Shown: positions 23,541 to 32,957, counted from the first letter of the stretch. The stretch is 64,000 bases of DNA from Arcuatula senhousia (GCA_963971305.1 OZ020307.1:56851702-56915701), one strand, 5' to 3'. A program made the numbers and translations. Notes: generated by a model not told the origin, from the sequence alone.

Positions 23541-23583
23541 TGTATGCAAAGATTTTCAACAAAGAGATAATTCTGAAACTTAA

Positions 23584-23791
23584 ATAGATTTAGACGGTGT
23601 AGACCAAGATGAAGAAATTGCCGTTACAGCCTTTGACAGTATTCAACCGTAACAGTTTGAACCAATCGCTAGATTCGGAATAAAGACGGGAATGTACAAG
23701 AATCTGATGAAAGTGCAGATCATGATGATGCCGACGATATGGGCTCGGTTTCTGACGAACAAGCTGAAGTTCGAACTGAAAATTTAGCATG
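23584..23791 (+). pseudogene. Dead copy of the P2X7-like first exon
   Basis: Counterpart of the intact exon at 27548-27756. The initiator ATG is ATA (23584-23586), a Tyr codon has become TAA (CCGTAACAG against CCGTATCAG in the other arm), and one base is missing in GATTCGG against GATCTCGG. The donor-like GTATAT at 23792 is kept. The three lesions make this arm the decayed partner. Confidence 0.75.
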
Positions 23792-24051
23792 GTATATATG
23801 TTCAATTTGTTATTTTATGTAATTTTTCCCGTTTTATTACTTTTAAGATTAAAAAATTATTCGAATTCTCGTGTATATTGTATTTTCTGAACTGTTAACA
23901 GAGGAGATCTTGCCACTTATCTCTTTTACTGTCCACATAACTTTACAATATTTTAAAGCATTTGAAAATGGAGTGGCGAGAATTACTTGCTGATGAGATC
24001 TACTCTATGACCAGTACATGTATTTATAATAATTTTTTTACGTCAAGTTGG

Positions 24052-24612
24052 TCCAACATTCAACGTTCAATATTCAACATTCAATTTTTTTTGTTAGTTC
24101 AAATTTCGACATTTGTCTTAGTTCAACATTGAACCAGAGTTTGGTTCAACGTTTAACATTCGAAATTTTTCTTAGTTCAATATTGAAACAGATTTCAGTT
24201 CAACGTTCAACATTCGAAATTTTTCTTAGTTCAATATTGAAACAGATTTCAGTTCAACGTTCAACATTCGAAATTTTTCTAAGAACAATATTGAACCAGA
24301 TTTCAGTTCAATGTTCAACATTCGAAATTTTCTTATTTCAATATTGAAACAGATTTCAGTTTAACGTTAAACATTCAAAATATTTCTTAGTTCAATATTG
24401 AAACAGATTTCAGTTCAACGTTTAACATTCGAAGTTTTTCAATGTTCAATATTGAACCAGATTTTGGTTCAACGTTCAACATTCGAATTTTTTCTTAGTT
24501 CAATATTGAACCAGATTTTGGTTCAACGTTCAACATTCGAAATTTTTCTTAGTTTAATATTAATACAGATTTCAGTTCAACGTTCAACATTCAAAATTTT
24601 TCTTAGTTAAAT
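24052..24612 (+). repeat. 54-bp palindrome-rich tandem array, left arm
   Basis: About ten units of CGTTCAACATTCGAAATTTT.. followed by CTTAGTTCAATATTGAA.. and CAGATTTCAGTTCAA. Several units carry GTTCAATATTGAA(A/C), in its best form a 14-base perfect palindrome. Because 54 is divisible by three, spurious open frames of an 18-residue repeat run through it. Confidence 0.85.
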
Positions 24613-24763
24613 ATTTCCAATTAATCAAGCAGATGCAAATGTGTTATCTTTATGGTATACTAATATGAAAAATGTACTTTTGACAGGTGAACATCAATAT
24701 TTGGACCTTTTTTTCAAGATGACCACCATCCCTTTCTTTATCTTATACAAGTATTTTAAGAAA

Positions 24764-24925
24764 GAAGCAGAGGATCCGAATGTCAAAAGTTTGAAAGGGC
24801 AGAGACAAAACAAGTTAACACCAACGAGAACGGGAAAAACAGACAACATGTAAAACATGGAAATACAAAAATCACTGAATATTAATCTACAGCGAGAATT
24901 CCAGTCGTAATGAGAGTGAATATAA
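24764..24925 (-). mobile_element. Solo Penelope 3' tail
   Basis: AGAAGCAGAGGATCCGAATGT.. through ACAACATGTAAAACATGG to CCAGTCGTAATGAGAGTGAA aligns with 22249-22412, in the same orientation. Only the untranslated tail is present, so this is a severely 5'-truncated copy. It lies in the spacer of the inverted duplication. Confidence 0.65.
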
Positions 24926-25734
24926 AACGATAATTCTTTAACCCAGATGTTGAATATTGTATACTGAACATACAGAATATCCAAAGCTGGGACAAATAAA
25001 ACAATTACAAAGGACCGATAAAACACATTTAAAGCTATCTCAAAGCGGGGACAATATTAAAAAAATATAGAACTCAAGTTGATATTTTAACAGAAGACAT
25101 TTAGCTTAAATTTGTTGGGACTCCTATTATGGTTACAGCATAAAGATAAATACTTGCACTGATCTGGTGACATATAGGGACTTGCTAAACATATGTACTT
25201 CATACAAAAACCAATCCCTACAGCAGGGACAGATAAAAATGTTACGCAAAATTATATATTTTTACATTCAAAATGTCTAATTCGGCTGAGAAAATAGGAA
25301 ATATAACCATGAAAGTATAAGCGCGGTACAATTTTACTCATCGTCTTTAAGTGGTGTTCCAAATTTAAAACCAATCCGTTCAGTAGAAGCATTGTGGAAG
25401 GCAACAGAGAAACAGGCGTAGCAAAATTTTTTGTCTGGAACTGTGTTGTCATTTGTATTTTGAACACACCTGAAGGTTAGCACTGCCGGTGGAGTTTTAA
25501 TTTCCCGAAGTTAGCCCGCTCCGGCACCAACACTTATGTGTTGGAGAACACACCAAAGCTTTAAATCATCTGTTAAAATTTCAAAATTATCTAAACCCTA
25601 AGGTTCATCCTATCCCAGACATAGGTTGATCATCTTAGTAATAATTTGGTTCCTTAGTTTTGGTATTTTTGGTTTTACTATTCTATGCTCTTAATAATCA
25701 TACAGTGTTTGACATTTTCAATATTTTTGGTAGA

Positions 25735-25778
25735 GTGCCTCTGATGAGTCTTGAATAGACGAAACGCGCGTCAGGCGT
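25735..25778 (+). ncRNA. Type-I hammerhead ribozyme, intact
   Basis: Stem I GUGCCU (25735-25740) with AGGCGU (25773-25778): four Watson-Crick and two wobble pairs. Core CUGAUGA (25741-25747), stem II GUCU/AGAC with loop UGAAU, core GAAA (25761-25764), minimal stem III from AC/GU around loop GCGC, and cleavage triplet GUC with the cut after 25772. ACGCGCGU is self-complementary, so two ribozymes on one dimeric transcript could share an 8-bp stem III, as proposed for other minimal type-I hammerheads. Confidence 0.9.
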
Positions 25779-26092
25779 AGCAAAATTTATTGTCTGGAAC
25801 TTTGTTGTTATTTGTATTTTGAACACACGTGAAGATTAGCACTGCTGGTGGAGTTTTAATTCCCGAGGTTAGCCCGCTCCGGCACCAACACTTCTGTGTT
25901 GGAGAACACACCAAAGCTTTAAATTATCTGTTAAAATTTCAAAATTATCTAAACCCTAAGGTTCATCCTACCCCAGACATAGGTTGATCATCTTAGTAAT
26001 AATTTGGTTCCTTAGTTTTGGTATTTTTGGTTTTACTATTCTATGCTCTTAATAATCATACAGTGTTTGGCATTTTCAATATTTTTGGTAGA

Positions 26093-26136
26093 GTGCCTCT
26101 GATGAGTCTTGAATAGACGAAACGCGCGTCAGGCCT
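26093..26136 (+). ncRNA. Type-I hammerhead ribozyme, core intact
   Basis: Same organisation as 25735-25778: CUGAUGA at 26099-26105, GUCU/AGAC stem II, GAAA at 26119-26122, GUC with the cut after 26130. Stem I is weaker because the 3' strand reads AGGCCU, breaking the fifth pair and leaving four contiguous pairs. Confidence 0.88.
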
Positions 26137-26485
26137 AGCAAAATTTATTGTCTGGAACTTTGTTGTCATTTGTATTTTGTACCAAAAGGACAAACGATAG
26201 ACGAACACTGACTGCAAGAAAGCACATTTTCTTATAAGTAAGTGGTATAATATCCCGTAATGAATTATAACAAGATGATTTTGTAATCAATGTGACTAGT
26301 GAAAAAAAAATCCACAACTTTCTTGTAGACATCATATATGTTTAACTTGGTGGACATTCCTGTGAATTGTGCCTCACTGCTCGCAGATTTGTTTCTCTAT
26401 GTTCACCTCTAAACAATAGATTTGTAGAATTGATTTCTCTTTATTGATATTGAACTGAAATCGGGTTAAATAGTGAAAAAAAAAA

Positions 26486-27285
26486 AATTCGAACGTTGAA
26501 CATTGAACCAAAACCTAGTTCAATATTGAACGAAGAAAAATTTCGAATGTTGAACGTTGAACTGAAATCTGGTTCAATATTGAATTTTCGAATGTTGAAC
26601 TGAAATATGGTTCAATATTGAACTAAGAAAATTTTCGAATGTTGAACTGAAATCTGGTTTTATATTGACCTAAGAAAAAATTTTGAATGTTGAACGTTGA
26701 ACTGAAATCTGTTTCAATATTGAACTAAGAAAAATTTCGGATGTTGAACGTTGAACCAAAATCTGGTTCAATATTGAACTCAGAAAATTTCGAATGTTGA
26801 ACGTTGAACTGAAATCTGGTTCAATATTGAACTAAGAAAATTTTGAATGTTGGACGTTGAACCAAAATCTAGTTCACTATTGAACTAAGAAAAATTTTGA
26901 ATGTTGAACGTTGAACTGAAATCTGTTTCAATATTGAACTAAGAAAAAATTTCGGATGTTGAACGTTGAACCAAAATCTGGTTCAATATTGAACTCAGAA
27001 AATTTCGAATGTTGAACGTTGAACTGAAATCTGGTTCAATATTGAACTAAGAAAATTTTGAATGTTGGACGTTGAACCAAAATCTAGTTCACTATTGAAC
27101 TAAGAAAAATTTTGAATGTTGAACGTTGAACTGAAATCTGTTTCAATATTGAACTAAGGAAAAATTCGAATGTTAAACGTTGAACCAAAATCTGGTTCAA
27201 TGTCGAACTAAGACAAATGTCGAAATTTGAACTAACAAAAAAATTTGAATGTTGAATATTGAACGTTGAATGTTGAACCAACTTG
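26486..27285 (-). repeat. 54-bp palindrome-rich tandem array, right arm
   Basis: About fifteen units read on the minus strand as in 24052-24612. A block of roughly 220 bp is repeated almost exactly (for example GAACGTTGAACTGAAATCTG followed by a CGGATGTTG variant at 26740 and again at 26955), showing higher-order duplication inside this arm. Confidence 0.85.
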
Positions 27286-27547
27286 ACGCTGGTAAAAAAT
27301 TATTATAAATACATGTAATGGTCATAGAGTAGATCTCATCAGCAAGTAATTCTCGCCACCCCATTTTCAAATGCTTTAAAATATTGTAAAGTTATGTGGA
27401 CAGTAAGAGTGTCAAGATCTCCTCTGTTACCAGTTCAGAACACGTACATTTAACAAACAATATACACGAGAATTCGAATATTTTTTCAATCTTAAAAGTA
27501 ATAAATCGGGAAAAATTTTCATAGAATAACAAATTGAACATATATAC

Positions 27548-27756
27548 CAAGCTAAATTTTCAGTTCGAACTTCAGCTTGTTCGTCAGAAACCGAGCCCAT
27601 ATCGTCGGCATCATCATGGTCTGCACTTTCATCAGATTCTTGTACATTCCCGTCTTTATTCCGAGATCTAGCGATTGGTTCAAACTGATACGGTTGAATA
27701 CTGTCAAAGGCTGTAACGGCAATTTCTTCATCTTGGTCAACACCGTCTAAATCCAT
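27548..27756 (-). CDS. First exon of a P2X7-C-terminus-like protein (partial gene)
   Basis: ATG at 27756 in good context (ACTAAAATGG) opens 69 codons plus 2 nt, ending at a GTATAT donor after AENLAW-type sequence (TENLAW). The peptide starts MDLDGVDQDEEIAVTAFDS and contains QPYQFEPIARSR, followed by an acidic D/E/S-rich stretch. In invertebrate proteins that carry the P2X purinoceptor 7 intracellular Cys-rich domain, a YxFEP segment and an acidic linker come before a WCxCxxC block. That would be the next exon; I do not see it in this window, where the intron leads into the 54-bp array. The assignment rests on this resemblance only. The mirror copy at 23584-23791 is dead. Confidence 0.5.
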
Positions 27757-27800
27757 TTTAGTTTCAGAATTATCTCTTTGTTGAAAATCTGTGCAAACGG

Positions 27801-29915
27801 TAAACAGCTGATAGCACACGTGACGTCACACTTAAATGTTCCATTGATCTAATTAATTATCGGAAACTCTCGGCACTTTCTGTAAAATAGTAATTTCCTA
27901 CACAAACTGCACGATCATCGATACATTGCTTGCCAGTTGTCATATTGGATGATCTGATACTAACTCCATGAACTCTGAAATCTAATTATGATACATTCCT
28001 AAAAAAATAAAATGAAGTGACAGGTGCCCTTTAAGAAAATGATTTCCAGAATTTCCCGTAAATGCAAAACTTACATGTAATCTACTTAAAGAAAAATTTG
28101 CTCAAATGAACAAATATTTCGCAAAAAATTTTTTTCTGCTCAATTGAAATATCAATTCGCTAAAATGAAGTGCACTGATTCAAACAATAGGGATGAGCTG
28201 TTAATCTTGCAAACTTGCAATAAAGTACAATAAGTGGTCTAAATGAAATTGCACCGGCAAAGTTTTCCGATGAACAATGCATAAATTCGATAAAGTGTAA
28301 TAAATCCCATAAAATATGTCAAATCAGAATGGGAAGCAATATGATTAACAATTACTGACTAGAAACAATACTCTGGAAAAAAAACAGTAAAATCCGGTTT
28401 TAGAGGAAGTGTGCCAAAAAAGTGTTCCAGACGCACGAACAGGAGTACACTATTACAAGGTGGAAGGTAAAACTTATCAGCACTAAAAGATCTACCTGCC
28501 CTGAAGCTTTACAGAAAACCCAATGGCCAATGTAGGCTTTATGACCCTTTTTATAGCTAAATATTTGGAAACTATAAAAAAGCTGAAAATTTAAGATTCC
28601 ATATTGATCAGCACAAACTGTCACCAAGAGACGATGTTCTCAAATCTATCTAAAAACTAAGACGCGTCTTTATACCATCTGAAGACTCATCTAAGTCTTA
28701 AATTGTGTTCTCGAACCTATCTTAATTTGGAATTGTTTTATGATAGAAATTATGACCTTGAGACCATCCAATCTTAAATTTTACATACATGTATGCTATT
28801 GCACTAAAACTCACTATAATTCCTCTATGTGTTCAGCTAGTGAAATGTAAACATTGATTTGCTTGTATTCAGTCGACATGCATGTTTTAAAACTTTAAAC
28901 TTATCTTTCCATTTTTCGATGAAAGTGTGTCATTTTAATGATGTAGAACAAAGTTGTATGGTTTTAAATGAAAACTGTAATTAAAAAAACGATTACTTTT
29001 ATTTGAGCATACATAATCATAAACCTTTTGGTGTTAATATAGAGGGAAAAAAATTTAAAAGAGTTATTTTCTGATTTTGTTTGAATGACAAATGTATCAA
29101 ATCTTAACTGAGACATTCTTACGAAAGACGCGTCTAAGTTAGCTTTAGAAATAGTTAAAGATGGTCTAAAGATGGTCCACACTCGGTCTCAAATTTAAAT
29201 TTAGATGCGTCTAAGACAAATGGTATGATACATTTGAAAATACCGCCCCTGTTCTACAACATTTGTAACAGTTCAAATTTATAAGACAATTTCTCTTAAG
29301 GGTTATTCCCTATGAACACCAAAATGAACTCTACAACTGTATGCAGTCAGTCGATATTATCAGAACGCCTCACATCTAACTTTAAGCCTTTTGATTAAAT
29401 GTTATACATGCAAGTTGTGTTTGTCTTGTAGCATAAAAAAATCAGACGTTAGCGATACAGGCCAATCGGAACCTTTGTTTTTCATCAACTGAAACCCTGA
29501 TCAAACCCTTAATCTACAGGTTTTAGAAAAAAAGAACATATAAAATTAAGAGTTTTGAATTTGTGCTTCAATGTATCCAACGTATACGAATATTTGATCA
29601 GTGTTAAATTCGCATGTCGAATTAACTTCATTTATTTTATTTTAGGTCATATAAGTATTCTGACTTCGAAAAAAGGTAACTCAAAAGGTAACGATTCATT
29701 TATATGTACCTTGCCCCATTCTAGAACAGCAAGTCTTTGGAAAAGACGGGACTCTTTACCACAACATACAGTAACTGTTACCTGAAATCCTGGTCAATAT
29801 CATATGAAGCCATTGCTTCCACCCTACAGATATAAATCGTGAAAAGATAGGCATGTAATTCCCTGTGAAAGTAAAATAAACAAGTGTTGATTGTTTTTGG
29901 TATTCCCAACACAAA
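27801..29915. other. Non-coding; Helentron-like interior fragment
   Basis: About 28445-28640 (TATCAGCACTAAAAGATCTAC, CATATTGATCAGCAC) matches the interior of Helentron-like copy A. GACGCGTCT near 28662 and AGATGCGTCTAAGAC near 29200 with ATACCAT words suggest a diverged inverted-repeat element between them. A 30-nt phase-compatible segment at 29646-29675 (after TTTATTTTAG) is a weak exon candidate. Confidence 0.35.
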
Positions 29916-29970
29916 ATGTCACCGAAAACGAACACATTTTTACTTCTTCTAGTTTCTACATCTGTAACTT
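29916..29970 (+). CDS. Candidate first exon with signal peptide or signal anchor
   Basis: ATG at 29916 (context CACAAAATGT) encodes MSPKTNTFLLLLVSTSVT, then TGT AAA GG. A GTAAAG donor at 29971 would leave one base of the next codon, exactly the phase needed by the exon at 30958. An alternative donor at 30001 (85 nt, also phase 1) would keep CKGSSTHRKS. The hydrophobic LLLLVSTSV core with a small-residue exit looks like a secretory signal. The link to the downstream exons is inference, and another exon could lie between. Confidence 0.35.
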
Positions 29971-30504
29971 GTAAAGGTTCTTCGACCCACCGCAAAAGTG
30001 GTACTTCGGTATAACGTCATTCAAATGGTGTAAATTAAAAACATATGTGCAAAGATCGGGTTAAAAACAGGGCTTGCTGAATTATTCAAGATGAGTAACG
30101 AGTCTGACCATCTACGCCCTCCACAAAACAGATAGAGCAAGTCGGAAATTAATACATAACAAGACAGTGCACACGAAGTAACGTAAGAACTACTCCTGAA
30201 TGATTTAAACAATGACTTTCTCTGAAGAAGAACCTGTTTCTCTCATGAAAGTATAGAGAAAAACTATAAAAAATTTGCGCATGCAGTTTTACCACTTGAT
30301 TATCTTTGTTATAAATAGCAAGAGGCATTTAGCAATCGAATTATACATAACGCAGGCGCACGCGTTTGTCATCTCTACACGTCCTTACATTTTGGTCGAG
30401 TGATAGGATATATGATACTTTAATCATTTAATTAGTACCCTTTGTCTCCTTTGTTTCTTGGTGCCAATTAAATTGAGTATACATGTACATTGGCTCATCT
30501 TACA

Positions 30505-30770
30505 CATTGAAAGAAGCAAAGATGCACCAATGGGGTATTCAAGTGTCATTAGTCCGAAAGGCCAACGACAAAACCGGATAACACGAACAAGAACAGCACA
30601 AAGAAACACAAAACAAAAAACCAACCGGACAAAAATCAACAACGCCAACTCAAGTCGTAACAAGAGTGATCCCAGGTGCCCCGAAGAGTACGCGGTTCCT
30701 GTCTGCTCTAGCACACCCGTTGTGCTGCTAATTTCGAATTCAGTGTGTCAAATCCGGAAAAGGAAGACTG
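30505..30770 (-). mobile_element. Solo Penelope 3' tail
   Basis: From GAAGCAAAGATGCACC through TGTCATTAGTCCGAAAGGCC, CAACTCAAGTCGTAACAAGAG, TAGCACACCCGTTGTGCTGC and GTGTCAAATCCGG, this aligns with 22247-22510 in the same orientation. No reverse transcriptase is left. Confidence 0.65.
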
Positions 30771-30957
30771 AAAGTCCTGACAGATGTACAGTGTATTATG
30801 CCGAATTTTATTAAGTCGGTCAACAGCTCGACAGATTTAATATTCGATTGTTAATTCTAAATAAATTATAAATGAGGCAGATTTTAATTTGAATTTGAGC
30901 CTTTGCAGTGTCTTCACATTAACTCATTAGCCAAGAAATATATCTGTCTCTTTGCAG

Positions 30958-31047
30958 TTGTTCAAATATTTAACATAAAAGCTGACAATGTTGCATTTGG
31001 TGACGAAGCAAGAGTATTCTCAAAAACAGGACAATTTAATTTACCTG
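30958..31047 (+). CDS. Candidate host-gene exon, 90 nt, phase 1-1
   Basis: Acceptor CTCTTTGCAG ends at 30957 and donor GTAAGG starts at 31048. The frame begins with two bases and ends with one, so it is a symmetric phase-1 exon. It encodes VQIFNIKADNVAFGDE followed by ARVFSKTGQFNLP. Strong splice sites and matching phase with three downstream exons are the evidence. No domain recognised. Confidence 0.55.
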
Positions 31048-31075
31048 GTAAGGTCCCAAAGAATGAGCAAATGTC

Positions 31076-31283
31076 TTGTTACTTGATGTTGTTGATATGA
31101 CAACGTCATTCTGATTCGACAATATGTGTATTTTAGTTCATATGCATACTTTGAGACCTTGAACGGACAAAAACACAATATTTAAGAAATGTCCGTTCAA
31201 GGTCTCAAAGTATGCCTATGAACTAAAATTCACATATAGTCGAATCAGAATGACGTTGTCATATCAACAACATCAAGTAACAA
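31076..31283. repeat. 94-bp-arm inverted repeat (hairpin)
   Basis: 31076-31169 is almost perfectly inverse to 31190-31283, with a 20-base spacer (31170-31189). Arms start TTGTTACTTGATGTTG and meet at GAACGGACA/TGTCCGTTC. Only a few mismatches are visible (for example TATGCATACTTTG against CAAAGTATGCCTA). It lies in the intron after the 30958-31047 exon and would make a long RNA duplex if transcribed. Confidence 0.9.
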
Positions 31284-31551
31284 TATTATATTGTAGTTTA
31301 TTTTGCTGGTTGTGTCGCGTACACTTATCCCACATCTCATTATATAATTATCTTCTATACATATGTACTACACAAATTAAGCAAAACGTTCATAAAAGTG
31401 TGACATCGGGACACGAAAACGCAATTTAGATGGTAACATTCCCGATTGAAAAAAATATCCATATGTTTATCCATCGAGGCCAAAATCGGGATAGTGTTAC
31501 ACCAACGTTAGGAATAAAGATTACTGATAAAGATTATTGATTAAATTTCAG

Positions 31552-31650
31552 TTAATGTAAATTATGAAGAATTTCATGAGGTTGAACTTAAGCAGGTTGG
31601 TAGTGAAACGAAACAACAAGGGGGCCAAGAAGGCAGTGCAACATCTAAAG
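31552..31650 (+). CDS. Candidate host-gene exon, 99 nt, phase 1-1
   Basis: Acceptor TTAAATTTCAG ends at 31551 and donor GTATTT starts at 31651. Joined to the previous exon it reads VNVNYEEFHEVELKQVGSE, then TKQQGGQEGSATSK. YEEF fits a Src-family SH2 binding consensus if phosphorylated. Hydrophilic, no transmembrane segment. Confidence 0.55.
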
Positions 31651-31953
31651 GTATTTTTTGAGTTTATAGACAAATGATGCTAGGACGTAATTCACCTACT
31701 CTCTTACAGAAATGTACTTCACAAAATAGCTAGATTAAGAGAGTAATGTTGTTATTTATATATTTATATATTTTCGAGTACTGGAATATGTGTTGGAAAG
31801 ACACAGTTTACATATTTCCAAAATTTGACAACGTTTGGCTGTTTCTTTAAAAATTGATAAATTTATCTGTTTGTTCATTGTTGTTATATTTTTTGACATT
31901 TTTTTTTAAATCAAATCTAATATTCTACCGGTTTTTCAAGTTTTCTACTCCTA

Positions 31954-31995
31954 GCGTGTCTGATGAAGGTTAATCCAGAAAAGCGCTTCACACGC
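31954..31995 (+). ncRNA. Variant hammerhead ribozyme motif
   Basis: Stem I GCGUGU (31954-31959) pairs perfectly with ACACGC (31990-31995). Core CUGAUGA (31960-31966), a GG..CC stem II, core GAAA (31978-31981), minimal stem III AA/UU around loop GCGC, and cleavage triplet UUC (31987-31989). The usual G10.1-C11.1 closing pair is replaced by A and A, which should weaken activity. Confidence 0.6.
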
Positions 31996-32129
31996 AGTGA
32001 AATTTTGCTTTTGTACATTTATTAAAATCATTTCAATATGTGGATCGTGTCTTTTTGGCACATAGTCCATATTCTTTTGTTTTTGATATTCTATAAATGG
32101 TGTCAATCAAATGTGGATCCTGAAGAACT

Positions 32130-32525
32130 CGAAAGAACTGGTGGAGATTCTTAACTCTAAATCAGTTTCATCTTGTAACAGCATCAAAACATTCGATTTA
32201 AATGAAATCACGATTGACACAACAGATTAAACGCAGCTTTTTCAAAAGTAATGGAAAACGTACGTACAAATATCTAGTAGTCGATTATACCAAGACTAAC
32301 TTTGTCATCAATGCGTCTAAGAAAAAGAACAAATTTACAGAATACCAAATAACCAACATGCTCAACTTTCTCATTGACAACATATTTGTTCAGTTTGGTA
32401 GACGTGTTTTTCAGCAAACAAAAGGGATTCCAATGGGCACTAATTGTGCACCTTTGCTTCCTGATTTGTTTCTTCATCAATATGGAGCAGACTTCTTGCA
32501 ATCACTTTTTAGCAAAAAAGATCGT
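32130..32525 (+). pseudogene. Penelope-like reverse transcriptase remnant
   Basis: KNSKELVEILNSKSVSSCNS and IKTFDL are read in one frame up to about 32200. The next frame opens at 32202 with KSRLTQQIKRSFF and runs through ITNMLNFLIDNIFVQFG to motif B, GIPMGTNCAPLLPDLFLHQY. The segment that should hold the rest of motif A (STLYT-type) is deleted at the frame change near 32200. The copy stops before motif C at the junction near 32526, so it cannot encode an active enzyme. Confidence 0.8.
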
Positions 32526-32957
32526 AGGTACTGTTACAGATTTGTATATCATTGGCCCAATTGATATGATACAGTTTACCTGATGCATTATAAAAAATGA
32601 AACTTGGTATAATTTTGTAAACATAATAATGTACAGTACTAGGAACTCTATAAAAATCATTGTAGAGGTAGTCTCGATGAGGTTGTAATTAAGATAAACT
32701 TAATATGTAGTAGTGAAGTGGTTTTCTGCTCATGGTTTGGTGGAAGGTTCTGTAGATCTTGTTTTATTTCACTAAGTATTGGACATGTCATGTTTCCTGT
32801 TAAAACAAGATGTGGAATTAAGTACATTTGTACAAGAAGAAGAATCAATAAGTAGACTCATCAGTTATGCTCTAAACAATTAGCTTGAGAGAACATTGAT
32901 GTTTATTGCGATTCGAAGGTAAGATAGCGATAAAACGTTTTAGGAAGTATATAAAAT
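32526..32957 (+). repeat. Direct repeat, copy 1
   Basis: From AGGTACTGTTAC through TATCATTGGCCCAATTG, GATACAG..TACCTGATGC, AGTCTCGATGAGGTTGTAAT, AGTAGACTCATCAGTTATGC to AAGTATATAAA, it matches 33835-34403. Compared with copy 2 it lacks about 170 bp after GGCCCAATTG. It abuts the truncated end of the Penelope remnant. Confidence 0.8.

Larger units (their letters stand above)
23541..24640 (+). repeat. Left arm of a large inverted duplication
   Basis: Matches, in inverse orientation, about 26449-27800. Shared parts in order: GATTTTCAACAAAGAGATAA, a coding-like exon, ATTATTCGAATTCTCGTGTA, AACAGAGGAGATCTTG, GCGAGAATTACTTGCTGATG and the 54-bp array. Arms differ by scattered substitutions and indels and by array length, so the duplication is not a very recent assembly join. 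Confidence 0.8.
25414..26177 (+). mobile_element. Retrozyme: tandem dimer with two hammerhead ribozymes
   Basis: Two nearly identical units, 358 bp apart, each ending in a hammerhead (25735-25778 and 26093-26136), followed by about 45 bp of a third unit. The first unit starts just at AGGCGTAG, the sequence that follows the ribozyme cleavage site, apparently after a deletion in a first ribozyme. Each unit contains GCACTGC(C/T)GGTGGAG, TTAGCCCGCTCCGGCACCAA, GTGTTGGAGAACACACC and CATAGGTTGATCATCTTAG. There is no coding capacity. Cleavage at both sites would release RNA 25773-26130 (358 nt), a size suited to the small circular RNAs reported for metazoan retrozymes. The element lies between the arms of an inverted duplication. 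Confidence 0.85.
26449..27800 (-). repeat. Right arm of the large inverted duplication
   Basis: Inverse counterpart of 23541-24640, with a longer 54-bp array and an intact exon. The outer junction is near GTTTGCACAGATTTTC (minus sense), where the two arms stop aligning. Confidence 0.8.
31940..32525 (+). mobile_element. Penelope-like remnant with 5' hammerhead
   Basis: A hammerhead-like motif (31954-31995), about 120 bp of leader, then a reverse transcriptase remnant (32130-32525), all on the plus strand. A hammerhead upstream of the reverse transcriptase is the published arrangement for ribozyme-bearing Penelope-like elements. It is cut off at 32526, where a separate repeated sequence begins. 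It lies in the large intron of the candidate host gene. Confidence 0.6.

Noticed and set aside
24048..24610. Open frames with an 18-residue repeat (QRSTFEIFLSSILKQISV)
   Set aside because: An artefact of the 54-bp tandem unit being divisible by three; non-coding intron-like sequence in both arms.
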